The translations under genes were made by a program, and so were the position numbers. A stretch of 64,000 nt of DNA from Tragulus kanchil (taxonomy: Eukaryota; Chordata; Mammalia; Artiodactyla; Tragulidae), in assembly GCA_022376925.1 (NCBI GenBank), contig JAIOJX010000025.1:9765141-9829140 (forward strand). Direction: 5' to 3'. This document shows, piece by piece, positions 46,341 through 57,336 of the stretch (position 1 is the first letter of the stretch; each line of letters starts with the position of its first letter). Below the pieces are notes generated by a model. It was not told the origin of the DNA, made no database searches, and worked only from the letters and a program-made list of their open reading frames with translations.

Positions 46341-46919
46341 GGGTAAATACTGTCCTTGGTTTTTATCTTCTCGTCTGCCTGTTGGAAACCAATCTGCTCT
46401 TGATGGTGGTGTCTTGATGGCGTAGTCTTTCCCTTATAGTGCTGGTTGCTGTGGTTTCTGTTTTTGTGTTCAGCAAAATGAGGGCTTTGCTGCCATACTG
46501 GGTGCTGGCTGGGACGGTGGGCTGATCCCAGTCAGTCGGGCGGAGGCCGCGGCGTACGCAGTCCCGTGTTGGAGGGCGGCGCCCCGGCTCTACCGCACAC
46601 TCGCCTGTAGTCTCCAATCCCTGCTCTTTCCCCGGCTTCCTCCGCTGCTGCTGCAGCTCTAGGGGAGCGCGGGCTCCCCCGCCACTGGCACACGCGCACT
46701 GCTGGTTACGTGTCTAAGTCCCAAAGGCGGACGCGAGCTTTCCCGACCAACTCGTGCCCGGTCCCTGGTCAGCAACCCGTGGACGACTTCCCCTCTCCGT
46801 TCAGCAAGCCCTCCAGTTGGAGTGGCTGAACTTACCTGCGCCGCGGCTTTCCTCGCGGCGTCCGCGGCTCCTCGCGGCGGCGGGTTCCGGCGGCTCCCGG
46901 CGGCTCCCTATCTATTTTT

Positions 46920-47203
46920 ATATATAGTTGTATGTACGTGCTTTTTGATATATGATGTAAGCTGTATGGTCAGCCTGGGCTGGTCCTGATTAAACAAGGA
47001 TCTTTCTTCCTGGTTCCATGTTGCATGACTATCAGTAAATATTGCTGGGATGTCACCCAGTGCTCATGCTTTGAAGGGAATAAGAAATGAGTGACAAGAT
47101 CTACCTATGTAATCCATTTAGCATTATTATGAAATGATTCCAACAAACTCTGAATCATCAATAGTTTGGAGGCATATTTTTGCTTGTGCAAACTGACTGT
47201 GAA
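46920..47203. other. Tail of old L1 fragment and unique DNA
   Basis: The first ~30 bases continue the old L1 3' UTR interrupted by the young L1. The rest is unrecognised single-copy sequence up to the SINE target site. Confidence 0.5.
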
Positions 47204-47216
47204 AAGATCACAGGGA

Positions 47217-47541
47217 GGGCTTCCCTGGTGGTCCAGTGGGTAAGGACACGGCCTTGCAGTGCAAGGGGTGCCGGCTCGATCCCTGGCCTGGGAAGATCCC
47301 ACGTGCCGCGGAGCAACTGGACCGATGTGTCCAATCACCGAACCGGAGCTCTAGCGTGCATGCGCCCAGAGCCGGTGGTCTGTGACAACAGAGGCCGCCG
47401 TGATGGGAGGCCCACGCGGGCCAAAGAACAAAGATGGATGAAAATGGACAAATGAAAGACCAATAGAAGTGGCCCACCTGCTCCCCTCCCTCCCCACCCC
47501 AACCTCCTCAAATAAATAAATAAATAAATCTAAAAAAAAAG
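47217..47541 (+). mobile_element. Young CpG-rich tRNA-Glu SINE, sense
   Basis: Complete SINE with a tRNA-Glu-like head: A-box region 'TGGTGGTCCAGTGGG' and B-box region 'GGCTCGATCCCTGG'. The CpG-rich body ('CAACTGGACCGATGTGTCC', 'GGGAGGCCCACGCGGGCC') ends in an (AAAT)n and poly-A tail. A perfect 13-bp target-site duplication, AAGATCACAGGGA, lies at 47204-47216 and 47542-47554. Transcription by RNA polymerase III from the internal boxes is the family norm. Same subfamily as 2691-3017 and 10885-11207. Confidence 0.95.
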
Positions 47542-47554
47542 AAGATCACAGGGA

Positions 47555-48165
47555 ATAATAGATGGTTGAAGTTTGTCATGAGTGGTGTCATGAGCATTTG
47601 CAAGATGAATGCCTGGGACGTTTTCACTTTGGTGGACCTACAAAATGCGGACAGGCTTAGCAGAATTGAAAAAATCACATCTGAAACTCAGTTCTCAGTG
47701 AACACATTGCAAGGCTCGAGGATCTGAGATAATTAATAGAAATTAATCTTAAACTAGCTGACAACAGTTTGCCAAGAGGCTGCTGACATGAGTTGGTGCT
47801 GTGGAAGACAAAGTTGACATGTAGTAAAACTGAATTTAATTCTAACTGCCAAAATATTAGAAAAGTATGCTTATCAAATAGAAAACCACAAGTGAAATAC
47901 ATATATAAAATTACCGTAATGGATTTTACAAAGAATGAAAGCAAACTAAATAATGAACATTTCATAGGAGTCCCTTTAAAAAGTACTGGTTAGATATAGA
48001 TGTAATTGTTTGGTATGCTACCCTTTCTTACCTATTTACTTTGGAGATTTAACTACCTTATTATAAAACAATTTTATATTTGACATGTGAGAAGATGGGT
48101 CAACTTTTCTGTATTGCAACACTTTTTGGTTCATATTTTCAATATGTAATTTCAGTTAGCTAAAA
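47555..48165. other. Unique non-coding DNA
   Basis: No gene or repeat recognised. Repeated at 48674-49285. Confidence 0.6.
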
Positions 48166-48335
48166 CAAATTTTTTTTTATATTGACTTAATGGAACCAGT
48201 GTCATGTAAAAAAACAAGATCTACCTATGTAATCCATTTAGCATTATTATGAAATGATTCCAACAAACTCTGAATCATCAATAGTTTGAGGCATATTTTT
48301 GCTTGTGCAAACTGACTGTGAAAAGATCACAGGGA

Positions 48336-48660
48336 GGGCTTCCCTGGTGGTCCAGTGGGTAAGGACACGGCCTTGCAGTGCAAGGGGTGCCGGCTCGATC
48401 CCTGGCCTGGGAAGATCCCACGTGCCGCGGAGCAACTGGACCGATGTGTCCAATCACCGAACCGGAGCTCTAGCGTGCATGCGCCCAGAGCCGGTGGTCT
48501 GTGACAACAGAGGCCGCCGTGATGGGAGGCCCACGCGGGCCAAAGAACAAAGATGGATGAAAATGGACAAATGAAAGACCAATAGAAGTGGCCCACCTGC
48601 TCCCCTCCCTCCCCACCCCAACCTCCTCAAATAAATAAATAAATAAATCTAAAAAAAAAG
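48336..48660 (+). mobile_element. Duplicate copy of the SINE at 47217
   Basis: Identical, with identical target-site duplications and flanks. Produced by duplication 19. Confidence 0.95.
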
Positions 48661-49527
48661 AAGATCACAGGGAATAATAGATGGTTGAAGTTTGTCATGA
48701 GTGGTGTCATGAGCATTTGCAAGATGAATGCCTGGGACGTTTTCACTTTGGTGGACCTACAAAATGCGGACAGGCTTAGCAGAATTGAAAAAATCACATC
48801 TGAAACTCAGTTCTCAGTGAACACATTGCAAGGCTCGAGGATCTGAGATAATTAATAGAAATTAATCTTAAACTAGCTGACAACAGTTTGCCAAGAGGCT
48901 GCTGACATGAGTTGGTGCTGTGGAAGACAAAGTTGACATGTAGTAAAACTGAATTTAATTCTAACTGCCAAAATATTAGAAAAGTATGCTTATCAAATAG
49001 AAAACCACAAGTGAAATACATATATAAAATTACCGTAATGGATTTTTACAAAGAATGAAAGCAAACTAAATAATGAACATTTCATAGGAGTCCCTTTAAA
49101 AAGTACTGGTTAGATATAGATGTAATTGTTTGGTATGCTACCCTTTCTTACCTATTTACTTTGGAGATTTAACTACCTTATTATAAAACAATTTTATATT
49201 TGACATGTGAGAAGATGGGTCAACTTTTCTGTATTGCAACACTTTTTGGTTCATATTTTCAATATGTAATTTCAGTTAGCTAAAATTTAATTACAGTTTT
49301 ATTACTGTATTGCTGTGTTTTATTCCTAATAATAATGTACTTCTATATTGAAAGCTGATATGGTGTGCAAATGTTGTTAAATGTATAAAGTGATGGCATA
49401 ATTTGCCCTTGACCTTGGATCATGGTAGTTGCTAGAACACTGAGGAGGGAGTTTTTTTTTGGCCACTTGGGAGACTACCAAAGGCATTAATTTTAAAACT
49501 AGACTGGAGTAATTACCATTACATTTA

Positions 49528-49647
49528 TGTTAGAGGTTAACATTTGTGTTATTTCCTCTTATTGCCTGGCTTTACAGAATGTTATGCCCCACTGCTTTTA
49601 TTAAATCCAGGTAATAGAGGAAATAACAGTGTTATTAACCTCTAACA
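49528..49647. repeat. Imperfect inverted repeat / hairpin
   Basis: Arm 1 is 49528-49569, the loop 49570-49606 and arm 2 49607-49647. Pairing: 13 bp ('TGTTAGAGGTTAA' with 'TTAACCTCTAACA'), an internal loop of about 7 nt, 12 bp ('GTTATTTCCTCT' with 'AGAGGAAATAAC'), a 1-nt bulge, then about 9 bp with one G·T pair. Single copy, outside all duplications. It could be a decayed palindromic transposon end pair or an RNA hairpin; neither is shown. Confidence 0.85.
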
Positions 49648-50246
49648 CTGATGAAAAATTAGTCTTAAGTAAAACATGGTTTAAAATCAGAGCAATTGTG
49701 CTAGTCATCTAGCTGGTTCCCCGATGAAGCACAGTAAGGCTTTGTGTGCTCAAGGCATCCATATTTATTATTATAAAAGTAGAAATGGAGTATTATGTGA
49801 AATAAATCTCCGGGCAATAGGAATTATATTTTAATACATAGTGTACTCCTACTAATAAATGTTATGGGTTTGTATGACACTAAAGAAATAAGTACTGATT
49901 TTTAAAAGTACCACTTTTTTATGTGTGAAAAAAGTTTTGATAACTTGACTACTTTCACAGAAAGAACTTAGAAATTTAATATATAATAATTGGCCCCATC
50001 AGAAGTCCTTAGTGTGATGCTTCTAGAGATAAATATGTTTCAGCTGGGTATTGGTGTAGAAAATTTCTCTTTTACATGAATGTTTGCATTTAAAACATTC
50101 ATTTTTAAAGTGATTTTTGATATTTAGGCAGAGGAATATTTTGCTTCCCTGGTTTTACTATATATACACATGTATAATACATGATTTTGTGGGAAAGTTT
50201 ATTCCACCTGAGACCACAAAGTAATTGTCTCAGATAATTTTATTTT

Positions 50247-52399
50247 CATGCCAGTGTGGAAATATAAACTTAATTAATAAGGTTAAGGCAATAATTTATT
50301 AAGCAAAATATTTTTATGGAAGAGTTTGATATAGCTTATTTGGTTATAACCCTAAGTGTGATTTATATGTTTTGCCTTATTAATATTTTGTTTAAATTTA
50401 ATATTAAAACAACACATAGGCTGTATCAAATACAGCATGTCTTTATCTACCTGAGTAACTTTAAAAGGTTTCGTGATAGTTTGACTTTCAAATATACCCT
50501 TCTGCTTAACTATTTTTAGTGAATTGCCAAGTTATTTAAAGGTAATTTTTTCTCTTGTGAAATAAAACATGTCTTTTAATTGTAAGCGTATTGTGTCCTA
50601 AGCTACACAATGTATTTTTAAAATAATAAAGTATTAAGAGATTTCTTTTTAATCTATTATTTTAACTTAAATATAGAATTCACATAATTGATTAGAATAG
50701 GTATCATTATTGAGAGAGATCTTTTTTTTATGTTTTATTCAGAGATTTATGTGGGAGAACATTAATAAATTTGAAAGCATTTTTATGAATTAAATGAAGT
50801 CCTTAATCTTTTATAACTATATAAATATGAAATATAATAATACTATTCTGATGACTTATAGTGGAAAAGTGTAAAAACACTATAGTGTTCATAGCACTTC
50901 TGTGATATATATCTAATAGAAAACAGTAAAGAAAAATAAACGCTGTACTTCTTAATCTTTAGGTGAATATACATTCCAGTGGCATGAATAGTCCTATGTG
51001 AAGACTCAATAACCCATTTATCTTTTAAATTAACAACCACTTCAGTGGTTAAATGAGTATTTCTAAACCAAAAAATTACCCTTTAACATTGCTGACTGGA
51101 AGCTTAGTTAGTATCCAAAACAAGCCTGTCGTTAATGAACTTAGTCTCCAACAAAAGGAAACGGAGCCATCAGATCTCAACTATGGATGTGTACGGTTCC
51201 CTTATTCTAAACACATTAGTGCCCTGTATTTTCCCACTTAGAGAAGCTTTTGTGTACAGAGCATGTGGCTGTTTAAATGCCCCAGCGGGGCATCCAGAGG
51301 CTGTGAAAAAAGGAAAAATTTAAGTTTTCGCATGCCAGTGTGGAATATAATATTAATAAGGTTAAGGCAATAATTTATTAAGCAAAATATTTTTATGGAA
51401 GAGTTTGATATAGCTTATTTGGTTATAACCCTAAGTGTGATTTATATGTTTTGCCTTATTAATATTTTGTTTAAATTTAATATTAAAACAACACATAGGC
51501 TGTATCAAATACAGCATGTCTTTATCTACCTGAGTAACTTTAAAAGGTTTCGTGATAGTTTGACTTTCAAATATACCCTTCTGCTTAACTATTTTTAGTG
51601 AATTGCCAAGTTATTTAAAGGTAATTTTTTCTCTTGTGAAATAAAACATGTCTTTTAATTGTAAGCGTATTGTGTCCTAAGCTACACAATGTATTTTTAA
51701 AATAATAAAGTATTAAGAGATTTCTTTTTAATCTATTATTTTAACTTAAATATAGAATTCACATAATTGATTAGAATAGGTATCATTATTGAGAGAGATC
51801 TTTTTTTTATGTTTTATTCAGAGATTTATGTGGGAGAACATTAATAAATTTGAAAGCATTTTTATGAATTAAATGAAGTCCTTAATCTTTTATAACTATA
51901 TAAATATGAAATATAATAATACTATTCTGATGACTTATAGTGGAAAAGTGTAAAAACACTATAGTGTTCATAGCACTTCTGTGATATATATCTAATAGAA
52001 AACAGTAAAGAAAAATAAACGCTGTACTTCTTAATCTTTAGGTGAATATACATTCCAGTGGCATGAATAGTCCTATGTGAAGACTCAATAACCCATTTAT
52101 CTTTTAAATTAACAACCACTTCAGTGGTTAAATGAGTATTTCTAAACCAAAAAATTACCCTTTAACATTGCTGACTGGAAGCTTAGTTAGTATCCAAAAC
52201 AAGCCTGTCGTTAATGAACTTAGTCTCCAACAAAAGGAAACGGAGCCATCAGATCTCAACTATGGATGTGTACGGTTCCCTTATTCTAAACACATTAGTG
52301 CCCTGTATTTTCCCACTTAGAGAAGCTTTTGTGTACAGAGCATGTGGCTGTTTAAATGCCCCAGCGGGGCATCCAGAGGCTGTGAAAAAAGGAAAAATT
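50247..52399. repeat. Direct duplication 20 (offset 1084-1079)
   Basis: Copy 1 is 50247-51320 and copy 2 is 51331-52399. Copy 2 has lost 5 bases within its first 30 ('GGAATATAATATTAATAAGG' here). Filler 51321-51330 is a shortened version of the continuation after 52399. Confidence 0.96.
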
Positions 52400-52904
52400 A
52401 TTTGGAACAATTTGCATTCGTTCAAGGGCAACGTTAAGTATTTTACAGCTGGTTTATTGCTATTCTTGTGTTGTTTAAGCTGTCTTTCATGTCAAAAGTC
52501 CTTTCCTGCTTACAGATCATCAGGAAGCATTCTGCTGCATGCTGTTTGTCCAAGTTCCTCCAGGGCTCTGGGCTTTGATCAGGGATACCATTTGCAATCT
52601 GGTTAAAAATAGGAGGCTGCTGAGATAAGCCTGGGTCCTGGCAGTGAGGACCAGTACTTTCCTTTTTTTTTTTTCAACTTTGTTCTCTTGTTTTTTTTTT
52701 TAACATGGGAGCACATGATCCCTCACAGAAGAATTGTGTTCAGGAATTAGAGCATGCTTAGAGGTGTAAGGACTTTAAAAGTGAAGAGAGTTTATTAAAG
52801 ACTCCCATTTCATGAACCCAGGCTCACCATTTCAGTAAGTTCAAGTTTTAAGAAAAGTGGGTGTGTTATTTCCTTTGGGTGTAACCCAACCAATACTTGC
52901 TTCT

Positions 52905-55097
52905 CTTACATTGAAGATATACTACTTGCTGCCTATTTTTCTAGCTTCTACTCCCAAGTCTGACTTTGAAACTAAGGAAATATCTTTTTAGTGGAAACAA
53001 ATTTGTGATCAAGTTTATTGTTACCAAACCTAGCCTAGAAGAGTTAGAATAGAATTCAAATTACAGTTTGATAATGACCATTATAAGGATCAAGCCAGAA
53101 GAAGAATGACTCATATTTTAATTTTCTAGATTACTTATCATTTATCAGTACTTTAAGTTTGTCTGCTTATTGAAAAACAAAAGCATGAGGATTTATTATA
53201 CATGGTTTCTTGTTTAGTTTCTCTAAGATGAGCATGATTTTATTAATTTATGATGTAGGGGGATGGTGTCTTGTTTGTTATTGTTTGCTTAAGTAGTAAA
53301 TCAAATATGCTACAAACCATGAAATTAGAGGCCTGTTTGGAAATGAAATATTATCTAGATGGTAAAAATACAGTAACTGTGACTACTAGAATATGAATAT
53401 GATACTCAGTGTGAAATATTTAGTATGAAATGAAATGTACTAGAAGGGTCTTAGGAGTTTAATGAATTTCTCTGCCAGCAGGCAGGATCATTTATTTGTT
53501 CATTTACCCAGACAGAGATTTGTGCAAAGCCAAATCCTATAACATAAAGCAGGATATGAGGGTGCCGTCAAAGAGGTTGAAAAGATGTTTGTTTTAACAC
53601 CACATCCGCTCTTGGCTGTTTGGGAGCCTGTGTACATATTGCAACAAGAAGGAGAAATGAATCAAAGGGAAAACTGTGGAGATAAATTTGGAGAGTGGGG
53701 GTGGAGAGTGAGATGTGAGGTAGAGAAATCAGTTTATATGAATTTCAGGATAAGAGATATTTTGGAGTGTTGCTGAGGCCGTGAGGGATGCAGTTATGCT
53801 GGTTGGAGAACTATGTGGTAGGCAGAGTGGTGGGGTGTGTGGGGCTGGGCTGGAGCCTACAGAACTGGACAGGGGTCAGATCATGGAAGATCATACATAA
53901 TGTGAACAGTGAATTATACTAACATTTAAAAAAATCACAGTGTAATAACATTTGCTGCTGGGTTTGCTGTACCAATTCATGTTTTAAAAATGTCTAGCCT
54001 AAAAACTTACATTGAAGATATACTACTTGCTGCCTATTTTTCTAGCTTCTACTCCCAAGTCTGACTTTGAAACTAAGGAAATATCTTTTTAGTGGAAACA
54101 AATTTGTGATCAAGTTTATTGTTACCAAACCTAGCCTAGAAGAGTTAGAATAGAATTCAAATTACAGTTTGATAATGACCATTATAAGGATCAAGCCAGA
54201 AGAAGAATGACTCATATTTTAATTTTCTAGATTACTTATCATTTATCAGTACTTTAAGTTTGTCTGCTTATTGAAAAACAAAAGCATGAGGATTTATTAT
54301 ACATGGTTTCTTGTTTAGTTTCTCTAAGATGAGCATGATTTTATTAATTTATGATGTAGGGGGATGGTGTCTTGTTTGTTATTGTTTGCTTAAGTAGTAA
54401 ATCAAATATGCTACAAACCATGAAATTAGAGGCCTGTTTGGAAATGAAATATTATCTAGATGGTAAAAATACAGTAACTGTGACTACTAGAATATGAATA
54501 TGATACTCAGTGTGAAATATTTAGTATGAAATGAAATGTACTAGAAGGGTCTTAGGAGTTTAATGAATTTCTCTGCCAGCAGGCAGGATCATTTATTTGT
54601 TCATTTACCCAGACAGAGATTTGTGCAAAGCCAAATCCTATAACATAAAGCAGGATATGAGGGTGCCGTCAAAGAGGTTGAAAAGATGTTTGTTTTAACA
54701 CCACATCCGCTCTTGGCTGTTTGGGAGCCTGTGTACATATTGCAACAAGAAGGAGAAATGAATCAAAGGGAAAACTGTGGAGATAAATTTGGAGAGTGGG
54801 GGTGGAGAGTGAGATGTGAGGTAGAGAAATCAGTTTATATGAATTTCAGGATAAGAGATATTTTGGAGTGTTGCTGAGGCCGTGAGGGATGCAGTTATGC
54901 TGGTTGGAGAACTATGTGGTAGGCAGAGTGGTGGGGTGTGTGGGGCTGGGCTGGAGCCTACAGAACTGGACAGGGGTCAGATCATGGAAGATCATACATA
55001 ATGTGAACAGTGAATTATACTAACATTTAAAAAAATCACAGTGTAATAACATTTGCTGCTGGGTTTGCTGTACCAATTCATGTTTTAAAAATGTCTA
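52905..55097. repeat. Direct duplication 21 (offset 1101)
   Basis: Copy 1 is 52905-53996 and copy 2 is 54006-55097. Filler 'GCCTAAAAA' copies the start of the true continuation 'TTTGCCTAAC'. No gene or repeat family is recognised inside the block. Confidence 0.96.
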
Positions 55098-55171
55098 TTT
55101 GCCTAACTTTCGAAATAAAGCAGAAAACTCTCTAAATTGTTTTGGTGTTTATGCTTGAACATCGCCAAGTG

Positions 55172-55292
55172 GGTGGAGAAGGAAATGGCAACCCACTCCA
55201 GTATCCTTGCTGGGAGAATTCCATGAACAGAGGAGCCTGGTGGGCTATGGTCCGTAGGGTCAGACACGACTGAGTAACTGAGTATGAACTCA
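55172..55292 (+). mobile_element. Bov-tA 3' portion, sense
   Basis: 'AAGGAAATGGCAACCCACTC', 'GAGGAGCCTGGTGGGCTATG' and 'GTCAGACACGACTGAGTAAC': the Bov-A-derived part without the tRNA-like head. 5'-truncated. Confidence 0.88.
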
Positions 55293-56344
55293 TCACCAAG
55301 TGGGACAGCTTACACTCCACAGACACAATTCTCTGGTTTAATCAGACCAAGCTTTGCATTTCATATTGTTTTATATATAACAGATGTTCCAGTCCATATC
55401 TTTAGAATGAGACAGTAGTCTCTGAAAGGGACTCCTTCTTCCTGAAAGTCTAACTCATAAGGGTTTTAAGCTGTTGCGATTACTGCTCTTTTGAGTACCT
55501 TGACCTGCAGAACATGCTCCCTTGTCACTTTGCAGTGTCTTAAGATGAACATTCTATATCTCTGTCTAGAAGTGGAAATGGACTTAGGCATACCCGGGAA
55601 AAGTATCAGATTTCACTGAAAAGATGGAATATACATTTGCACTAATGTCTGGAAAATCAACTTGCTCCTACATTGTAAAGGACTCTGGGAGGAATCAGTG
55701 AAGTTTTTGCAATACCCTTTTACGATATATTCTGGTAAAATCATTTGGCCCCTAAGCCACAGAAGGTTAATTGGATCTCTCCTAATGAGCGACTCCACCC
55801 AATCACACATGGTTTGGAAATTTATTTATTAGTTTAAAAGTTGTTATTGTTCAGGCAGTAACATTGAGGTGCTAAATTCAACTCTTTATTGAATTGGATT
55901 GTTCTAAAATTGTTAGTTTTATGGCTCCTGTAATGAAAATTATTAAAAATGGGCACTAAGAACCAACTTAAATAAGAAAAATACCTATGTTACTCAAATA
56001 TGTTTTTTCATCTGCCAGTCTAGAAATAACTTTTGTGTAGATTTGAACCTGCTTTGAGCTTTTGGGACAAGTATAACAGCACTAGACTAAGTATTTCCCA
56101 TATACCAGAAGTGGCCACTGGGTTGTAATTTTGTTTGTTAAGAGTGGCTCTCACTAACAAGAAAGCTGTAAGAAAAGCAGGAGGAGGGGTGAGGAAGGTA
56201 AGGCTTGACACTGTTGTGTCATTGAGCAAGGGAGAGACATGTTTTGCAAATATAGTTCTGTCACTTGCCTCTCCTCCTTTTCTCCTTTATTGTCCCCTAG
56301 TTTTGCTTTCTGTTTTCTCTTTTTCTCCTTTGTGGTAAAGATCT
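55293..56344. other. Unique non-coding DNA
   Basis: Nothing recognised. Single copy. Confidence 0.6.
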
Positions 56345-56384
56345 ACTTATTGCTTATTTCAGAGCTCAAAAATTTCATATATAT

Positions 56385-56455
56385 GGAATATACATATGAC
56401 TAATCTGGAATTATATGTATCTGTAAACAACAAGACTCTGTTAAAGCAAAAAAAA
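56385..56455 (+). mobile_element. Retroposon 3' tail
   Basis: 'GACTAATCTGGAATTATATG', then 'TCTGTAAACAACAAGACTCTG' in part and an A-rich tail, about 80% like the tail at 26005-26090. Family uncertain. Confidence 0.45.
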
Positions 56456-56643
56456 ATAATCCTTGTGATTGTGAAACAAAAATTCAAATATATGTAATTT
56501 TCCTTAATGGAACACCTTATTACTTTTTATGTTGGCTGATCTACGAAGTAAAATTTATTTCAAAGAGGCCCTTTGTGTCAGGAATCTGTGTATCTTATGT
56601 GGCACCTTGCCAGGAAAGAGGGCGAAAGACACTAAGTAACACT

Positions 56644-56750
56644 ATGGGGCTTCCCCAGTGGCACTAGTGGAAAAGAATCCTGCCAGTGTAGGAGGCATAA
56701 GAGACATGGATTCTATCCCTGGATCTGGAAGATCTCCTGGAGGAGGGCAT
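56644..56750 (+). mobile_element. Bov-tA tRNA-like head, sense
   Basis: 'GGGGCTTCCCCAGTGGC', 'AAAGAATCCTGCCAGTG' and 'CTATCCCTGGATCTGGAAGA'. 3'-truncated and diverged. Confidence 0.8.
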
Positions 56751-57127
56751 GCCATAAACATTCAACATATAAGATTTTTATATGCTAAGTATCCACAGAT
56801 ATTGGAGAATTCACACATAGAAACCTTTTAAATGTGAAAAATGAAAGCCTAACATGAAGCTCCAATATTGGAAATCATCCCAGCTGACCCAAGGAGGAAA
56901 TCCTACATCTGTGATGGATTGTATGAAGGACTTCAAAATGCAAGGATCTAGTTTTCTAGTTAGAAACTTAGTTGCTTTGCGACTTAGGGAAAGGCTCAGA
57001 GATGTTAATATACCTGAAGAGAGCATGTATCTATCAGGAGAGTATGGATCAGTAATGGACGGCAGAACTCAGGAGAGTTTAGGTTGGCTGTGCCTTTCAG
57101 AGACATCACACAGGGCATGAGGGAAAT

Positions 57128-57336
57128 GCTTCCCTGGTGGCTCAGCGGTAAAGAATCCAGCCGCCAAAGCAGGAGATGTGGGTTTGATCCCTGGGTCGGG
57201 TAAATCTCCTGGAGAAGAAGATGGCACATTAGTTTAGGATTCTTGCCTGGAAAATCCCATAGACAGAGGAGCCTGGAGGGCTACAGTCCATGGGTCTCAA
57301 AGAGTTACACACAACTTAGTGACTAACAAACAACAG
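57128..57336 (+). mobile_element. Bov-tA SINE, sense
   Basis: 'GCTTCCCTGGTGGCTCAGCG', 'GGTTTGATCCCTGGGTCGGG', 'AAAATCCCATAGACAGAGGA', 'GGGCTACAGTCCATGGG' and 'AGTTACACACAACTTAGTGA'. Near full length. Confidence 0.93.

Larger units (their letters stand above)
34440..46908 (-). mobile_element. L1: Full-length young LINE-1, antisense
   Basis: A complete L1 on the minus strand: 5' UTR (about 44122-46908), ORF1 (43228-44121), a 57-nt inter-ORF gap, ORF2 and a short 3' UTR with a T-rich/TTAA-rich tail at 34440-34470. An 11-bp target-site duplication, TATCTATTTTT, lies at 34429-34439 and 46909-46919. The element measures 12.5 kb here, but duplications 14-18 lie wholly or partly in it. Removing one copy of each (1255, 1053-1081, 1179, 1124, 1087) leaves about 6.8 kb, normal for a mammalian full-length L1. 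ORF2 is broken (see separate entries). Confidence 0.93.
44122..46908 (-). promoter_or_regulatory. L1 5' UTR with internal promoter
   Basis: Leader of the L1, about 1.7 kb after removing duplication 18. Its 5'-most ~430 bases (46480-46908) are strongly GC- and CpG-rich, the usual place of the internal RNA polymerase II promoter and a methylation target. The plus strand reads A-rich at about 46020-46340 (T-rich in L1 sense). A consensus splice donor, CAG|GTAAG, lies on the minus strand at about 46831-46838. Promoter activity is inferred from the family. Confidence 0.75.
47094..49285. repeat. Direct duplication 19 (offset 1120-1119)
   Basis: Copy 1 is 47094-48165 and copy 2 is 48214-49285. The 48-base filler has a first half like the continuation after 49285 and a second half like the sequence before 47094 ('CCAGTGTCATG' against 'CCAGTGCTCATGC'), i.e. 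two ragged ends meeting. Confidence 0.97.
49286..52904. other. AT-rich, nearly repeat-free DNA
   Basis: Apart from the hairpin at 49528-49647 and duplication 20, I recognise no SINE, LINE or gene. Complexity is normal and decay signs are few. Could hold conserved non-coding sequence; nothing in the window shows it. T-runs at about 52662-52673 and 52691-52701. Confidence 0.5.

Noticed and set aside
46480..46908. CpG island of a host gene promoter
   Set aside because: It is the 5' end of the L1, bounded by the target-site duplication at 46909.
47217..47300. A tRNA gene
   Set aside because: The A- and B-box-like segments belong to the tRNA-Glu-derived head of a SINE with body, tail and target-site duplication.
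49528..49647. A definite microRNA gene
   Set aside because: The stem has a 7-nt internal loop and a 37-nt terminal loop; there is no expression or conservation evidence. Kept only as a hairpin.
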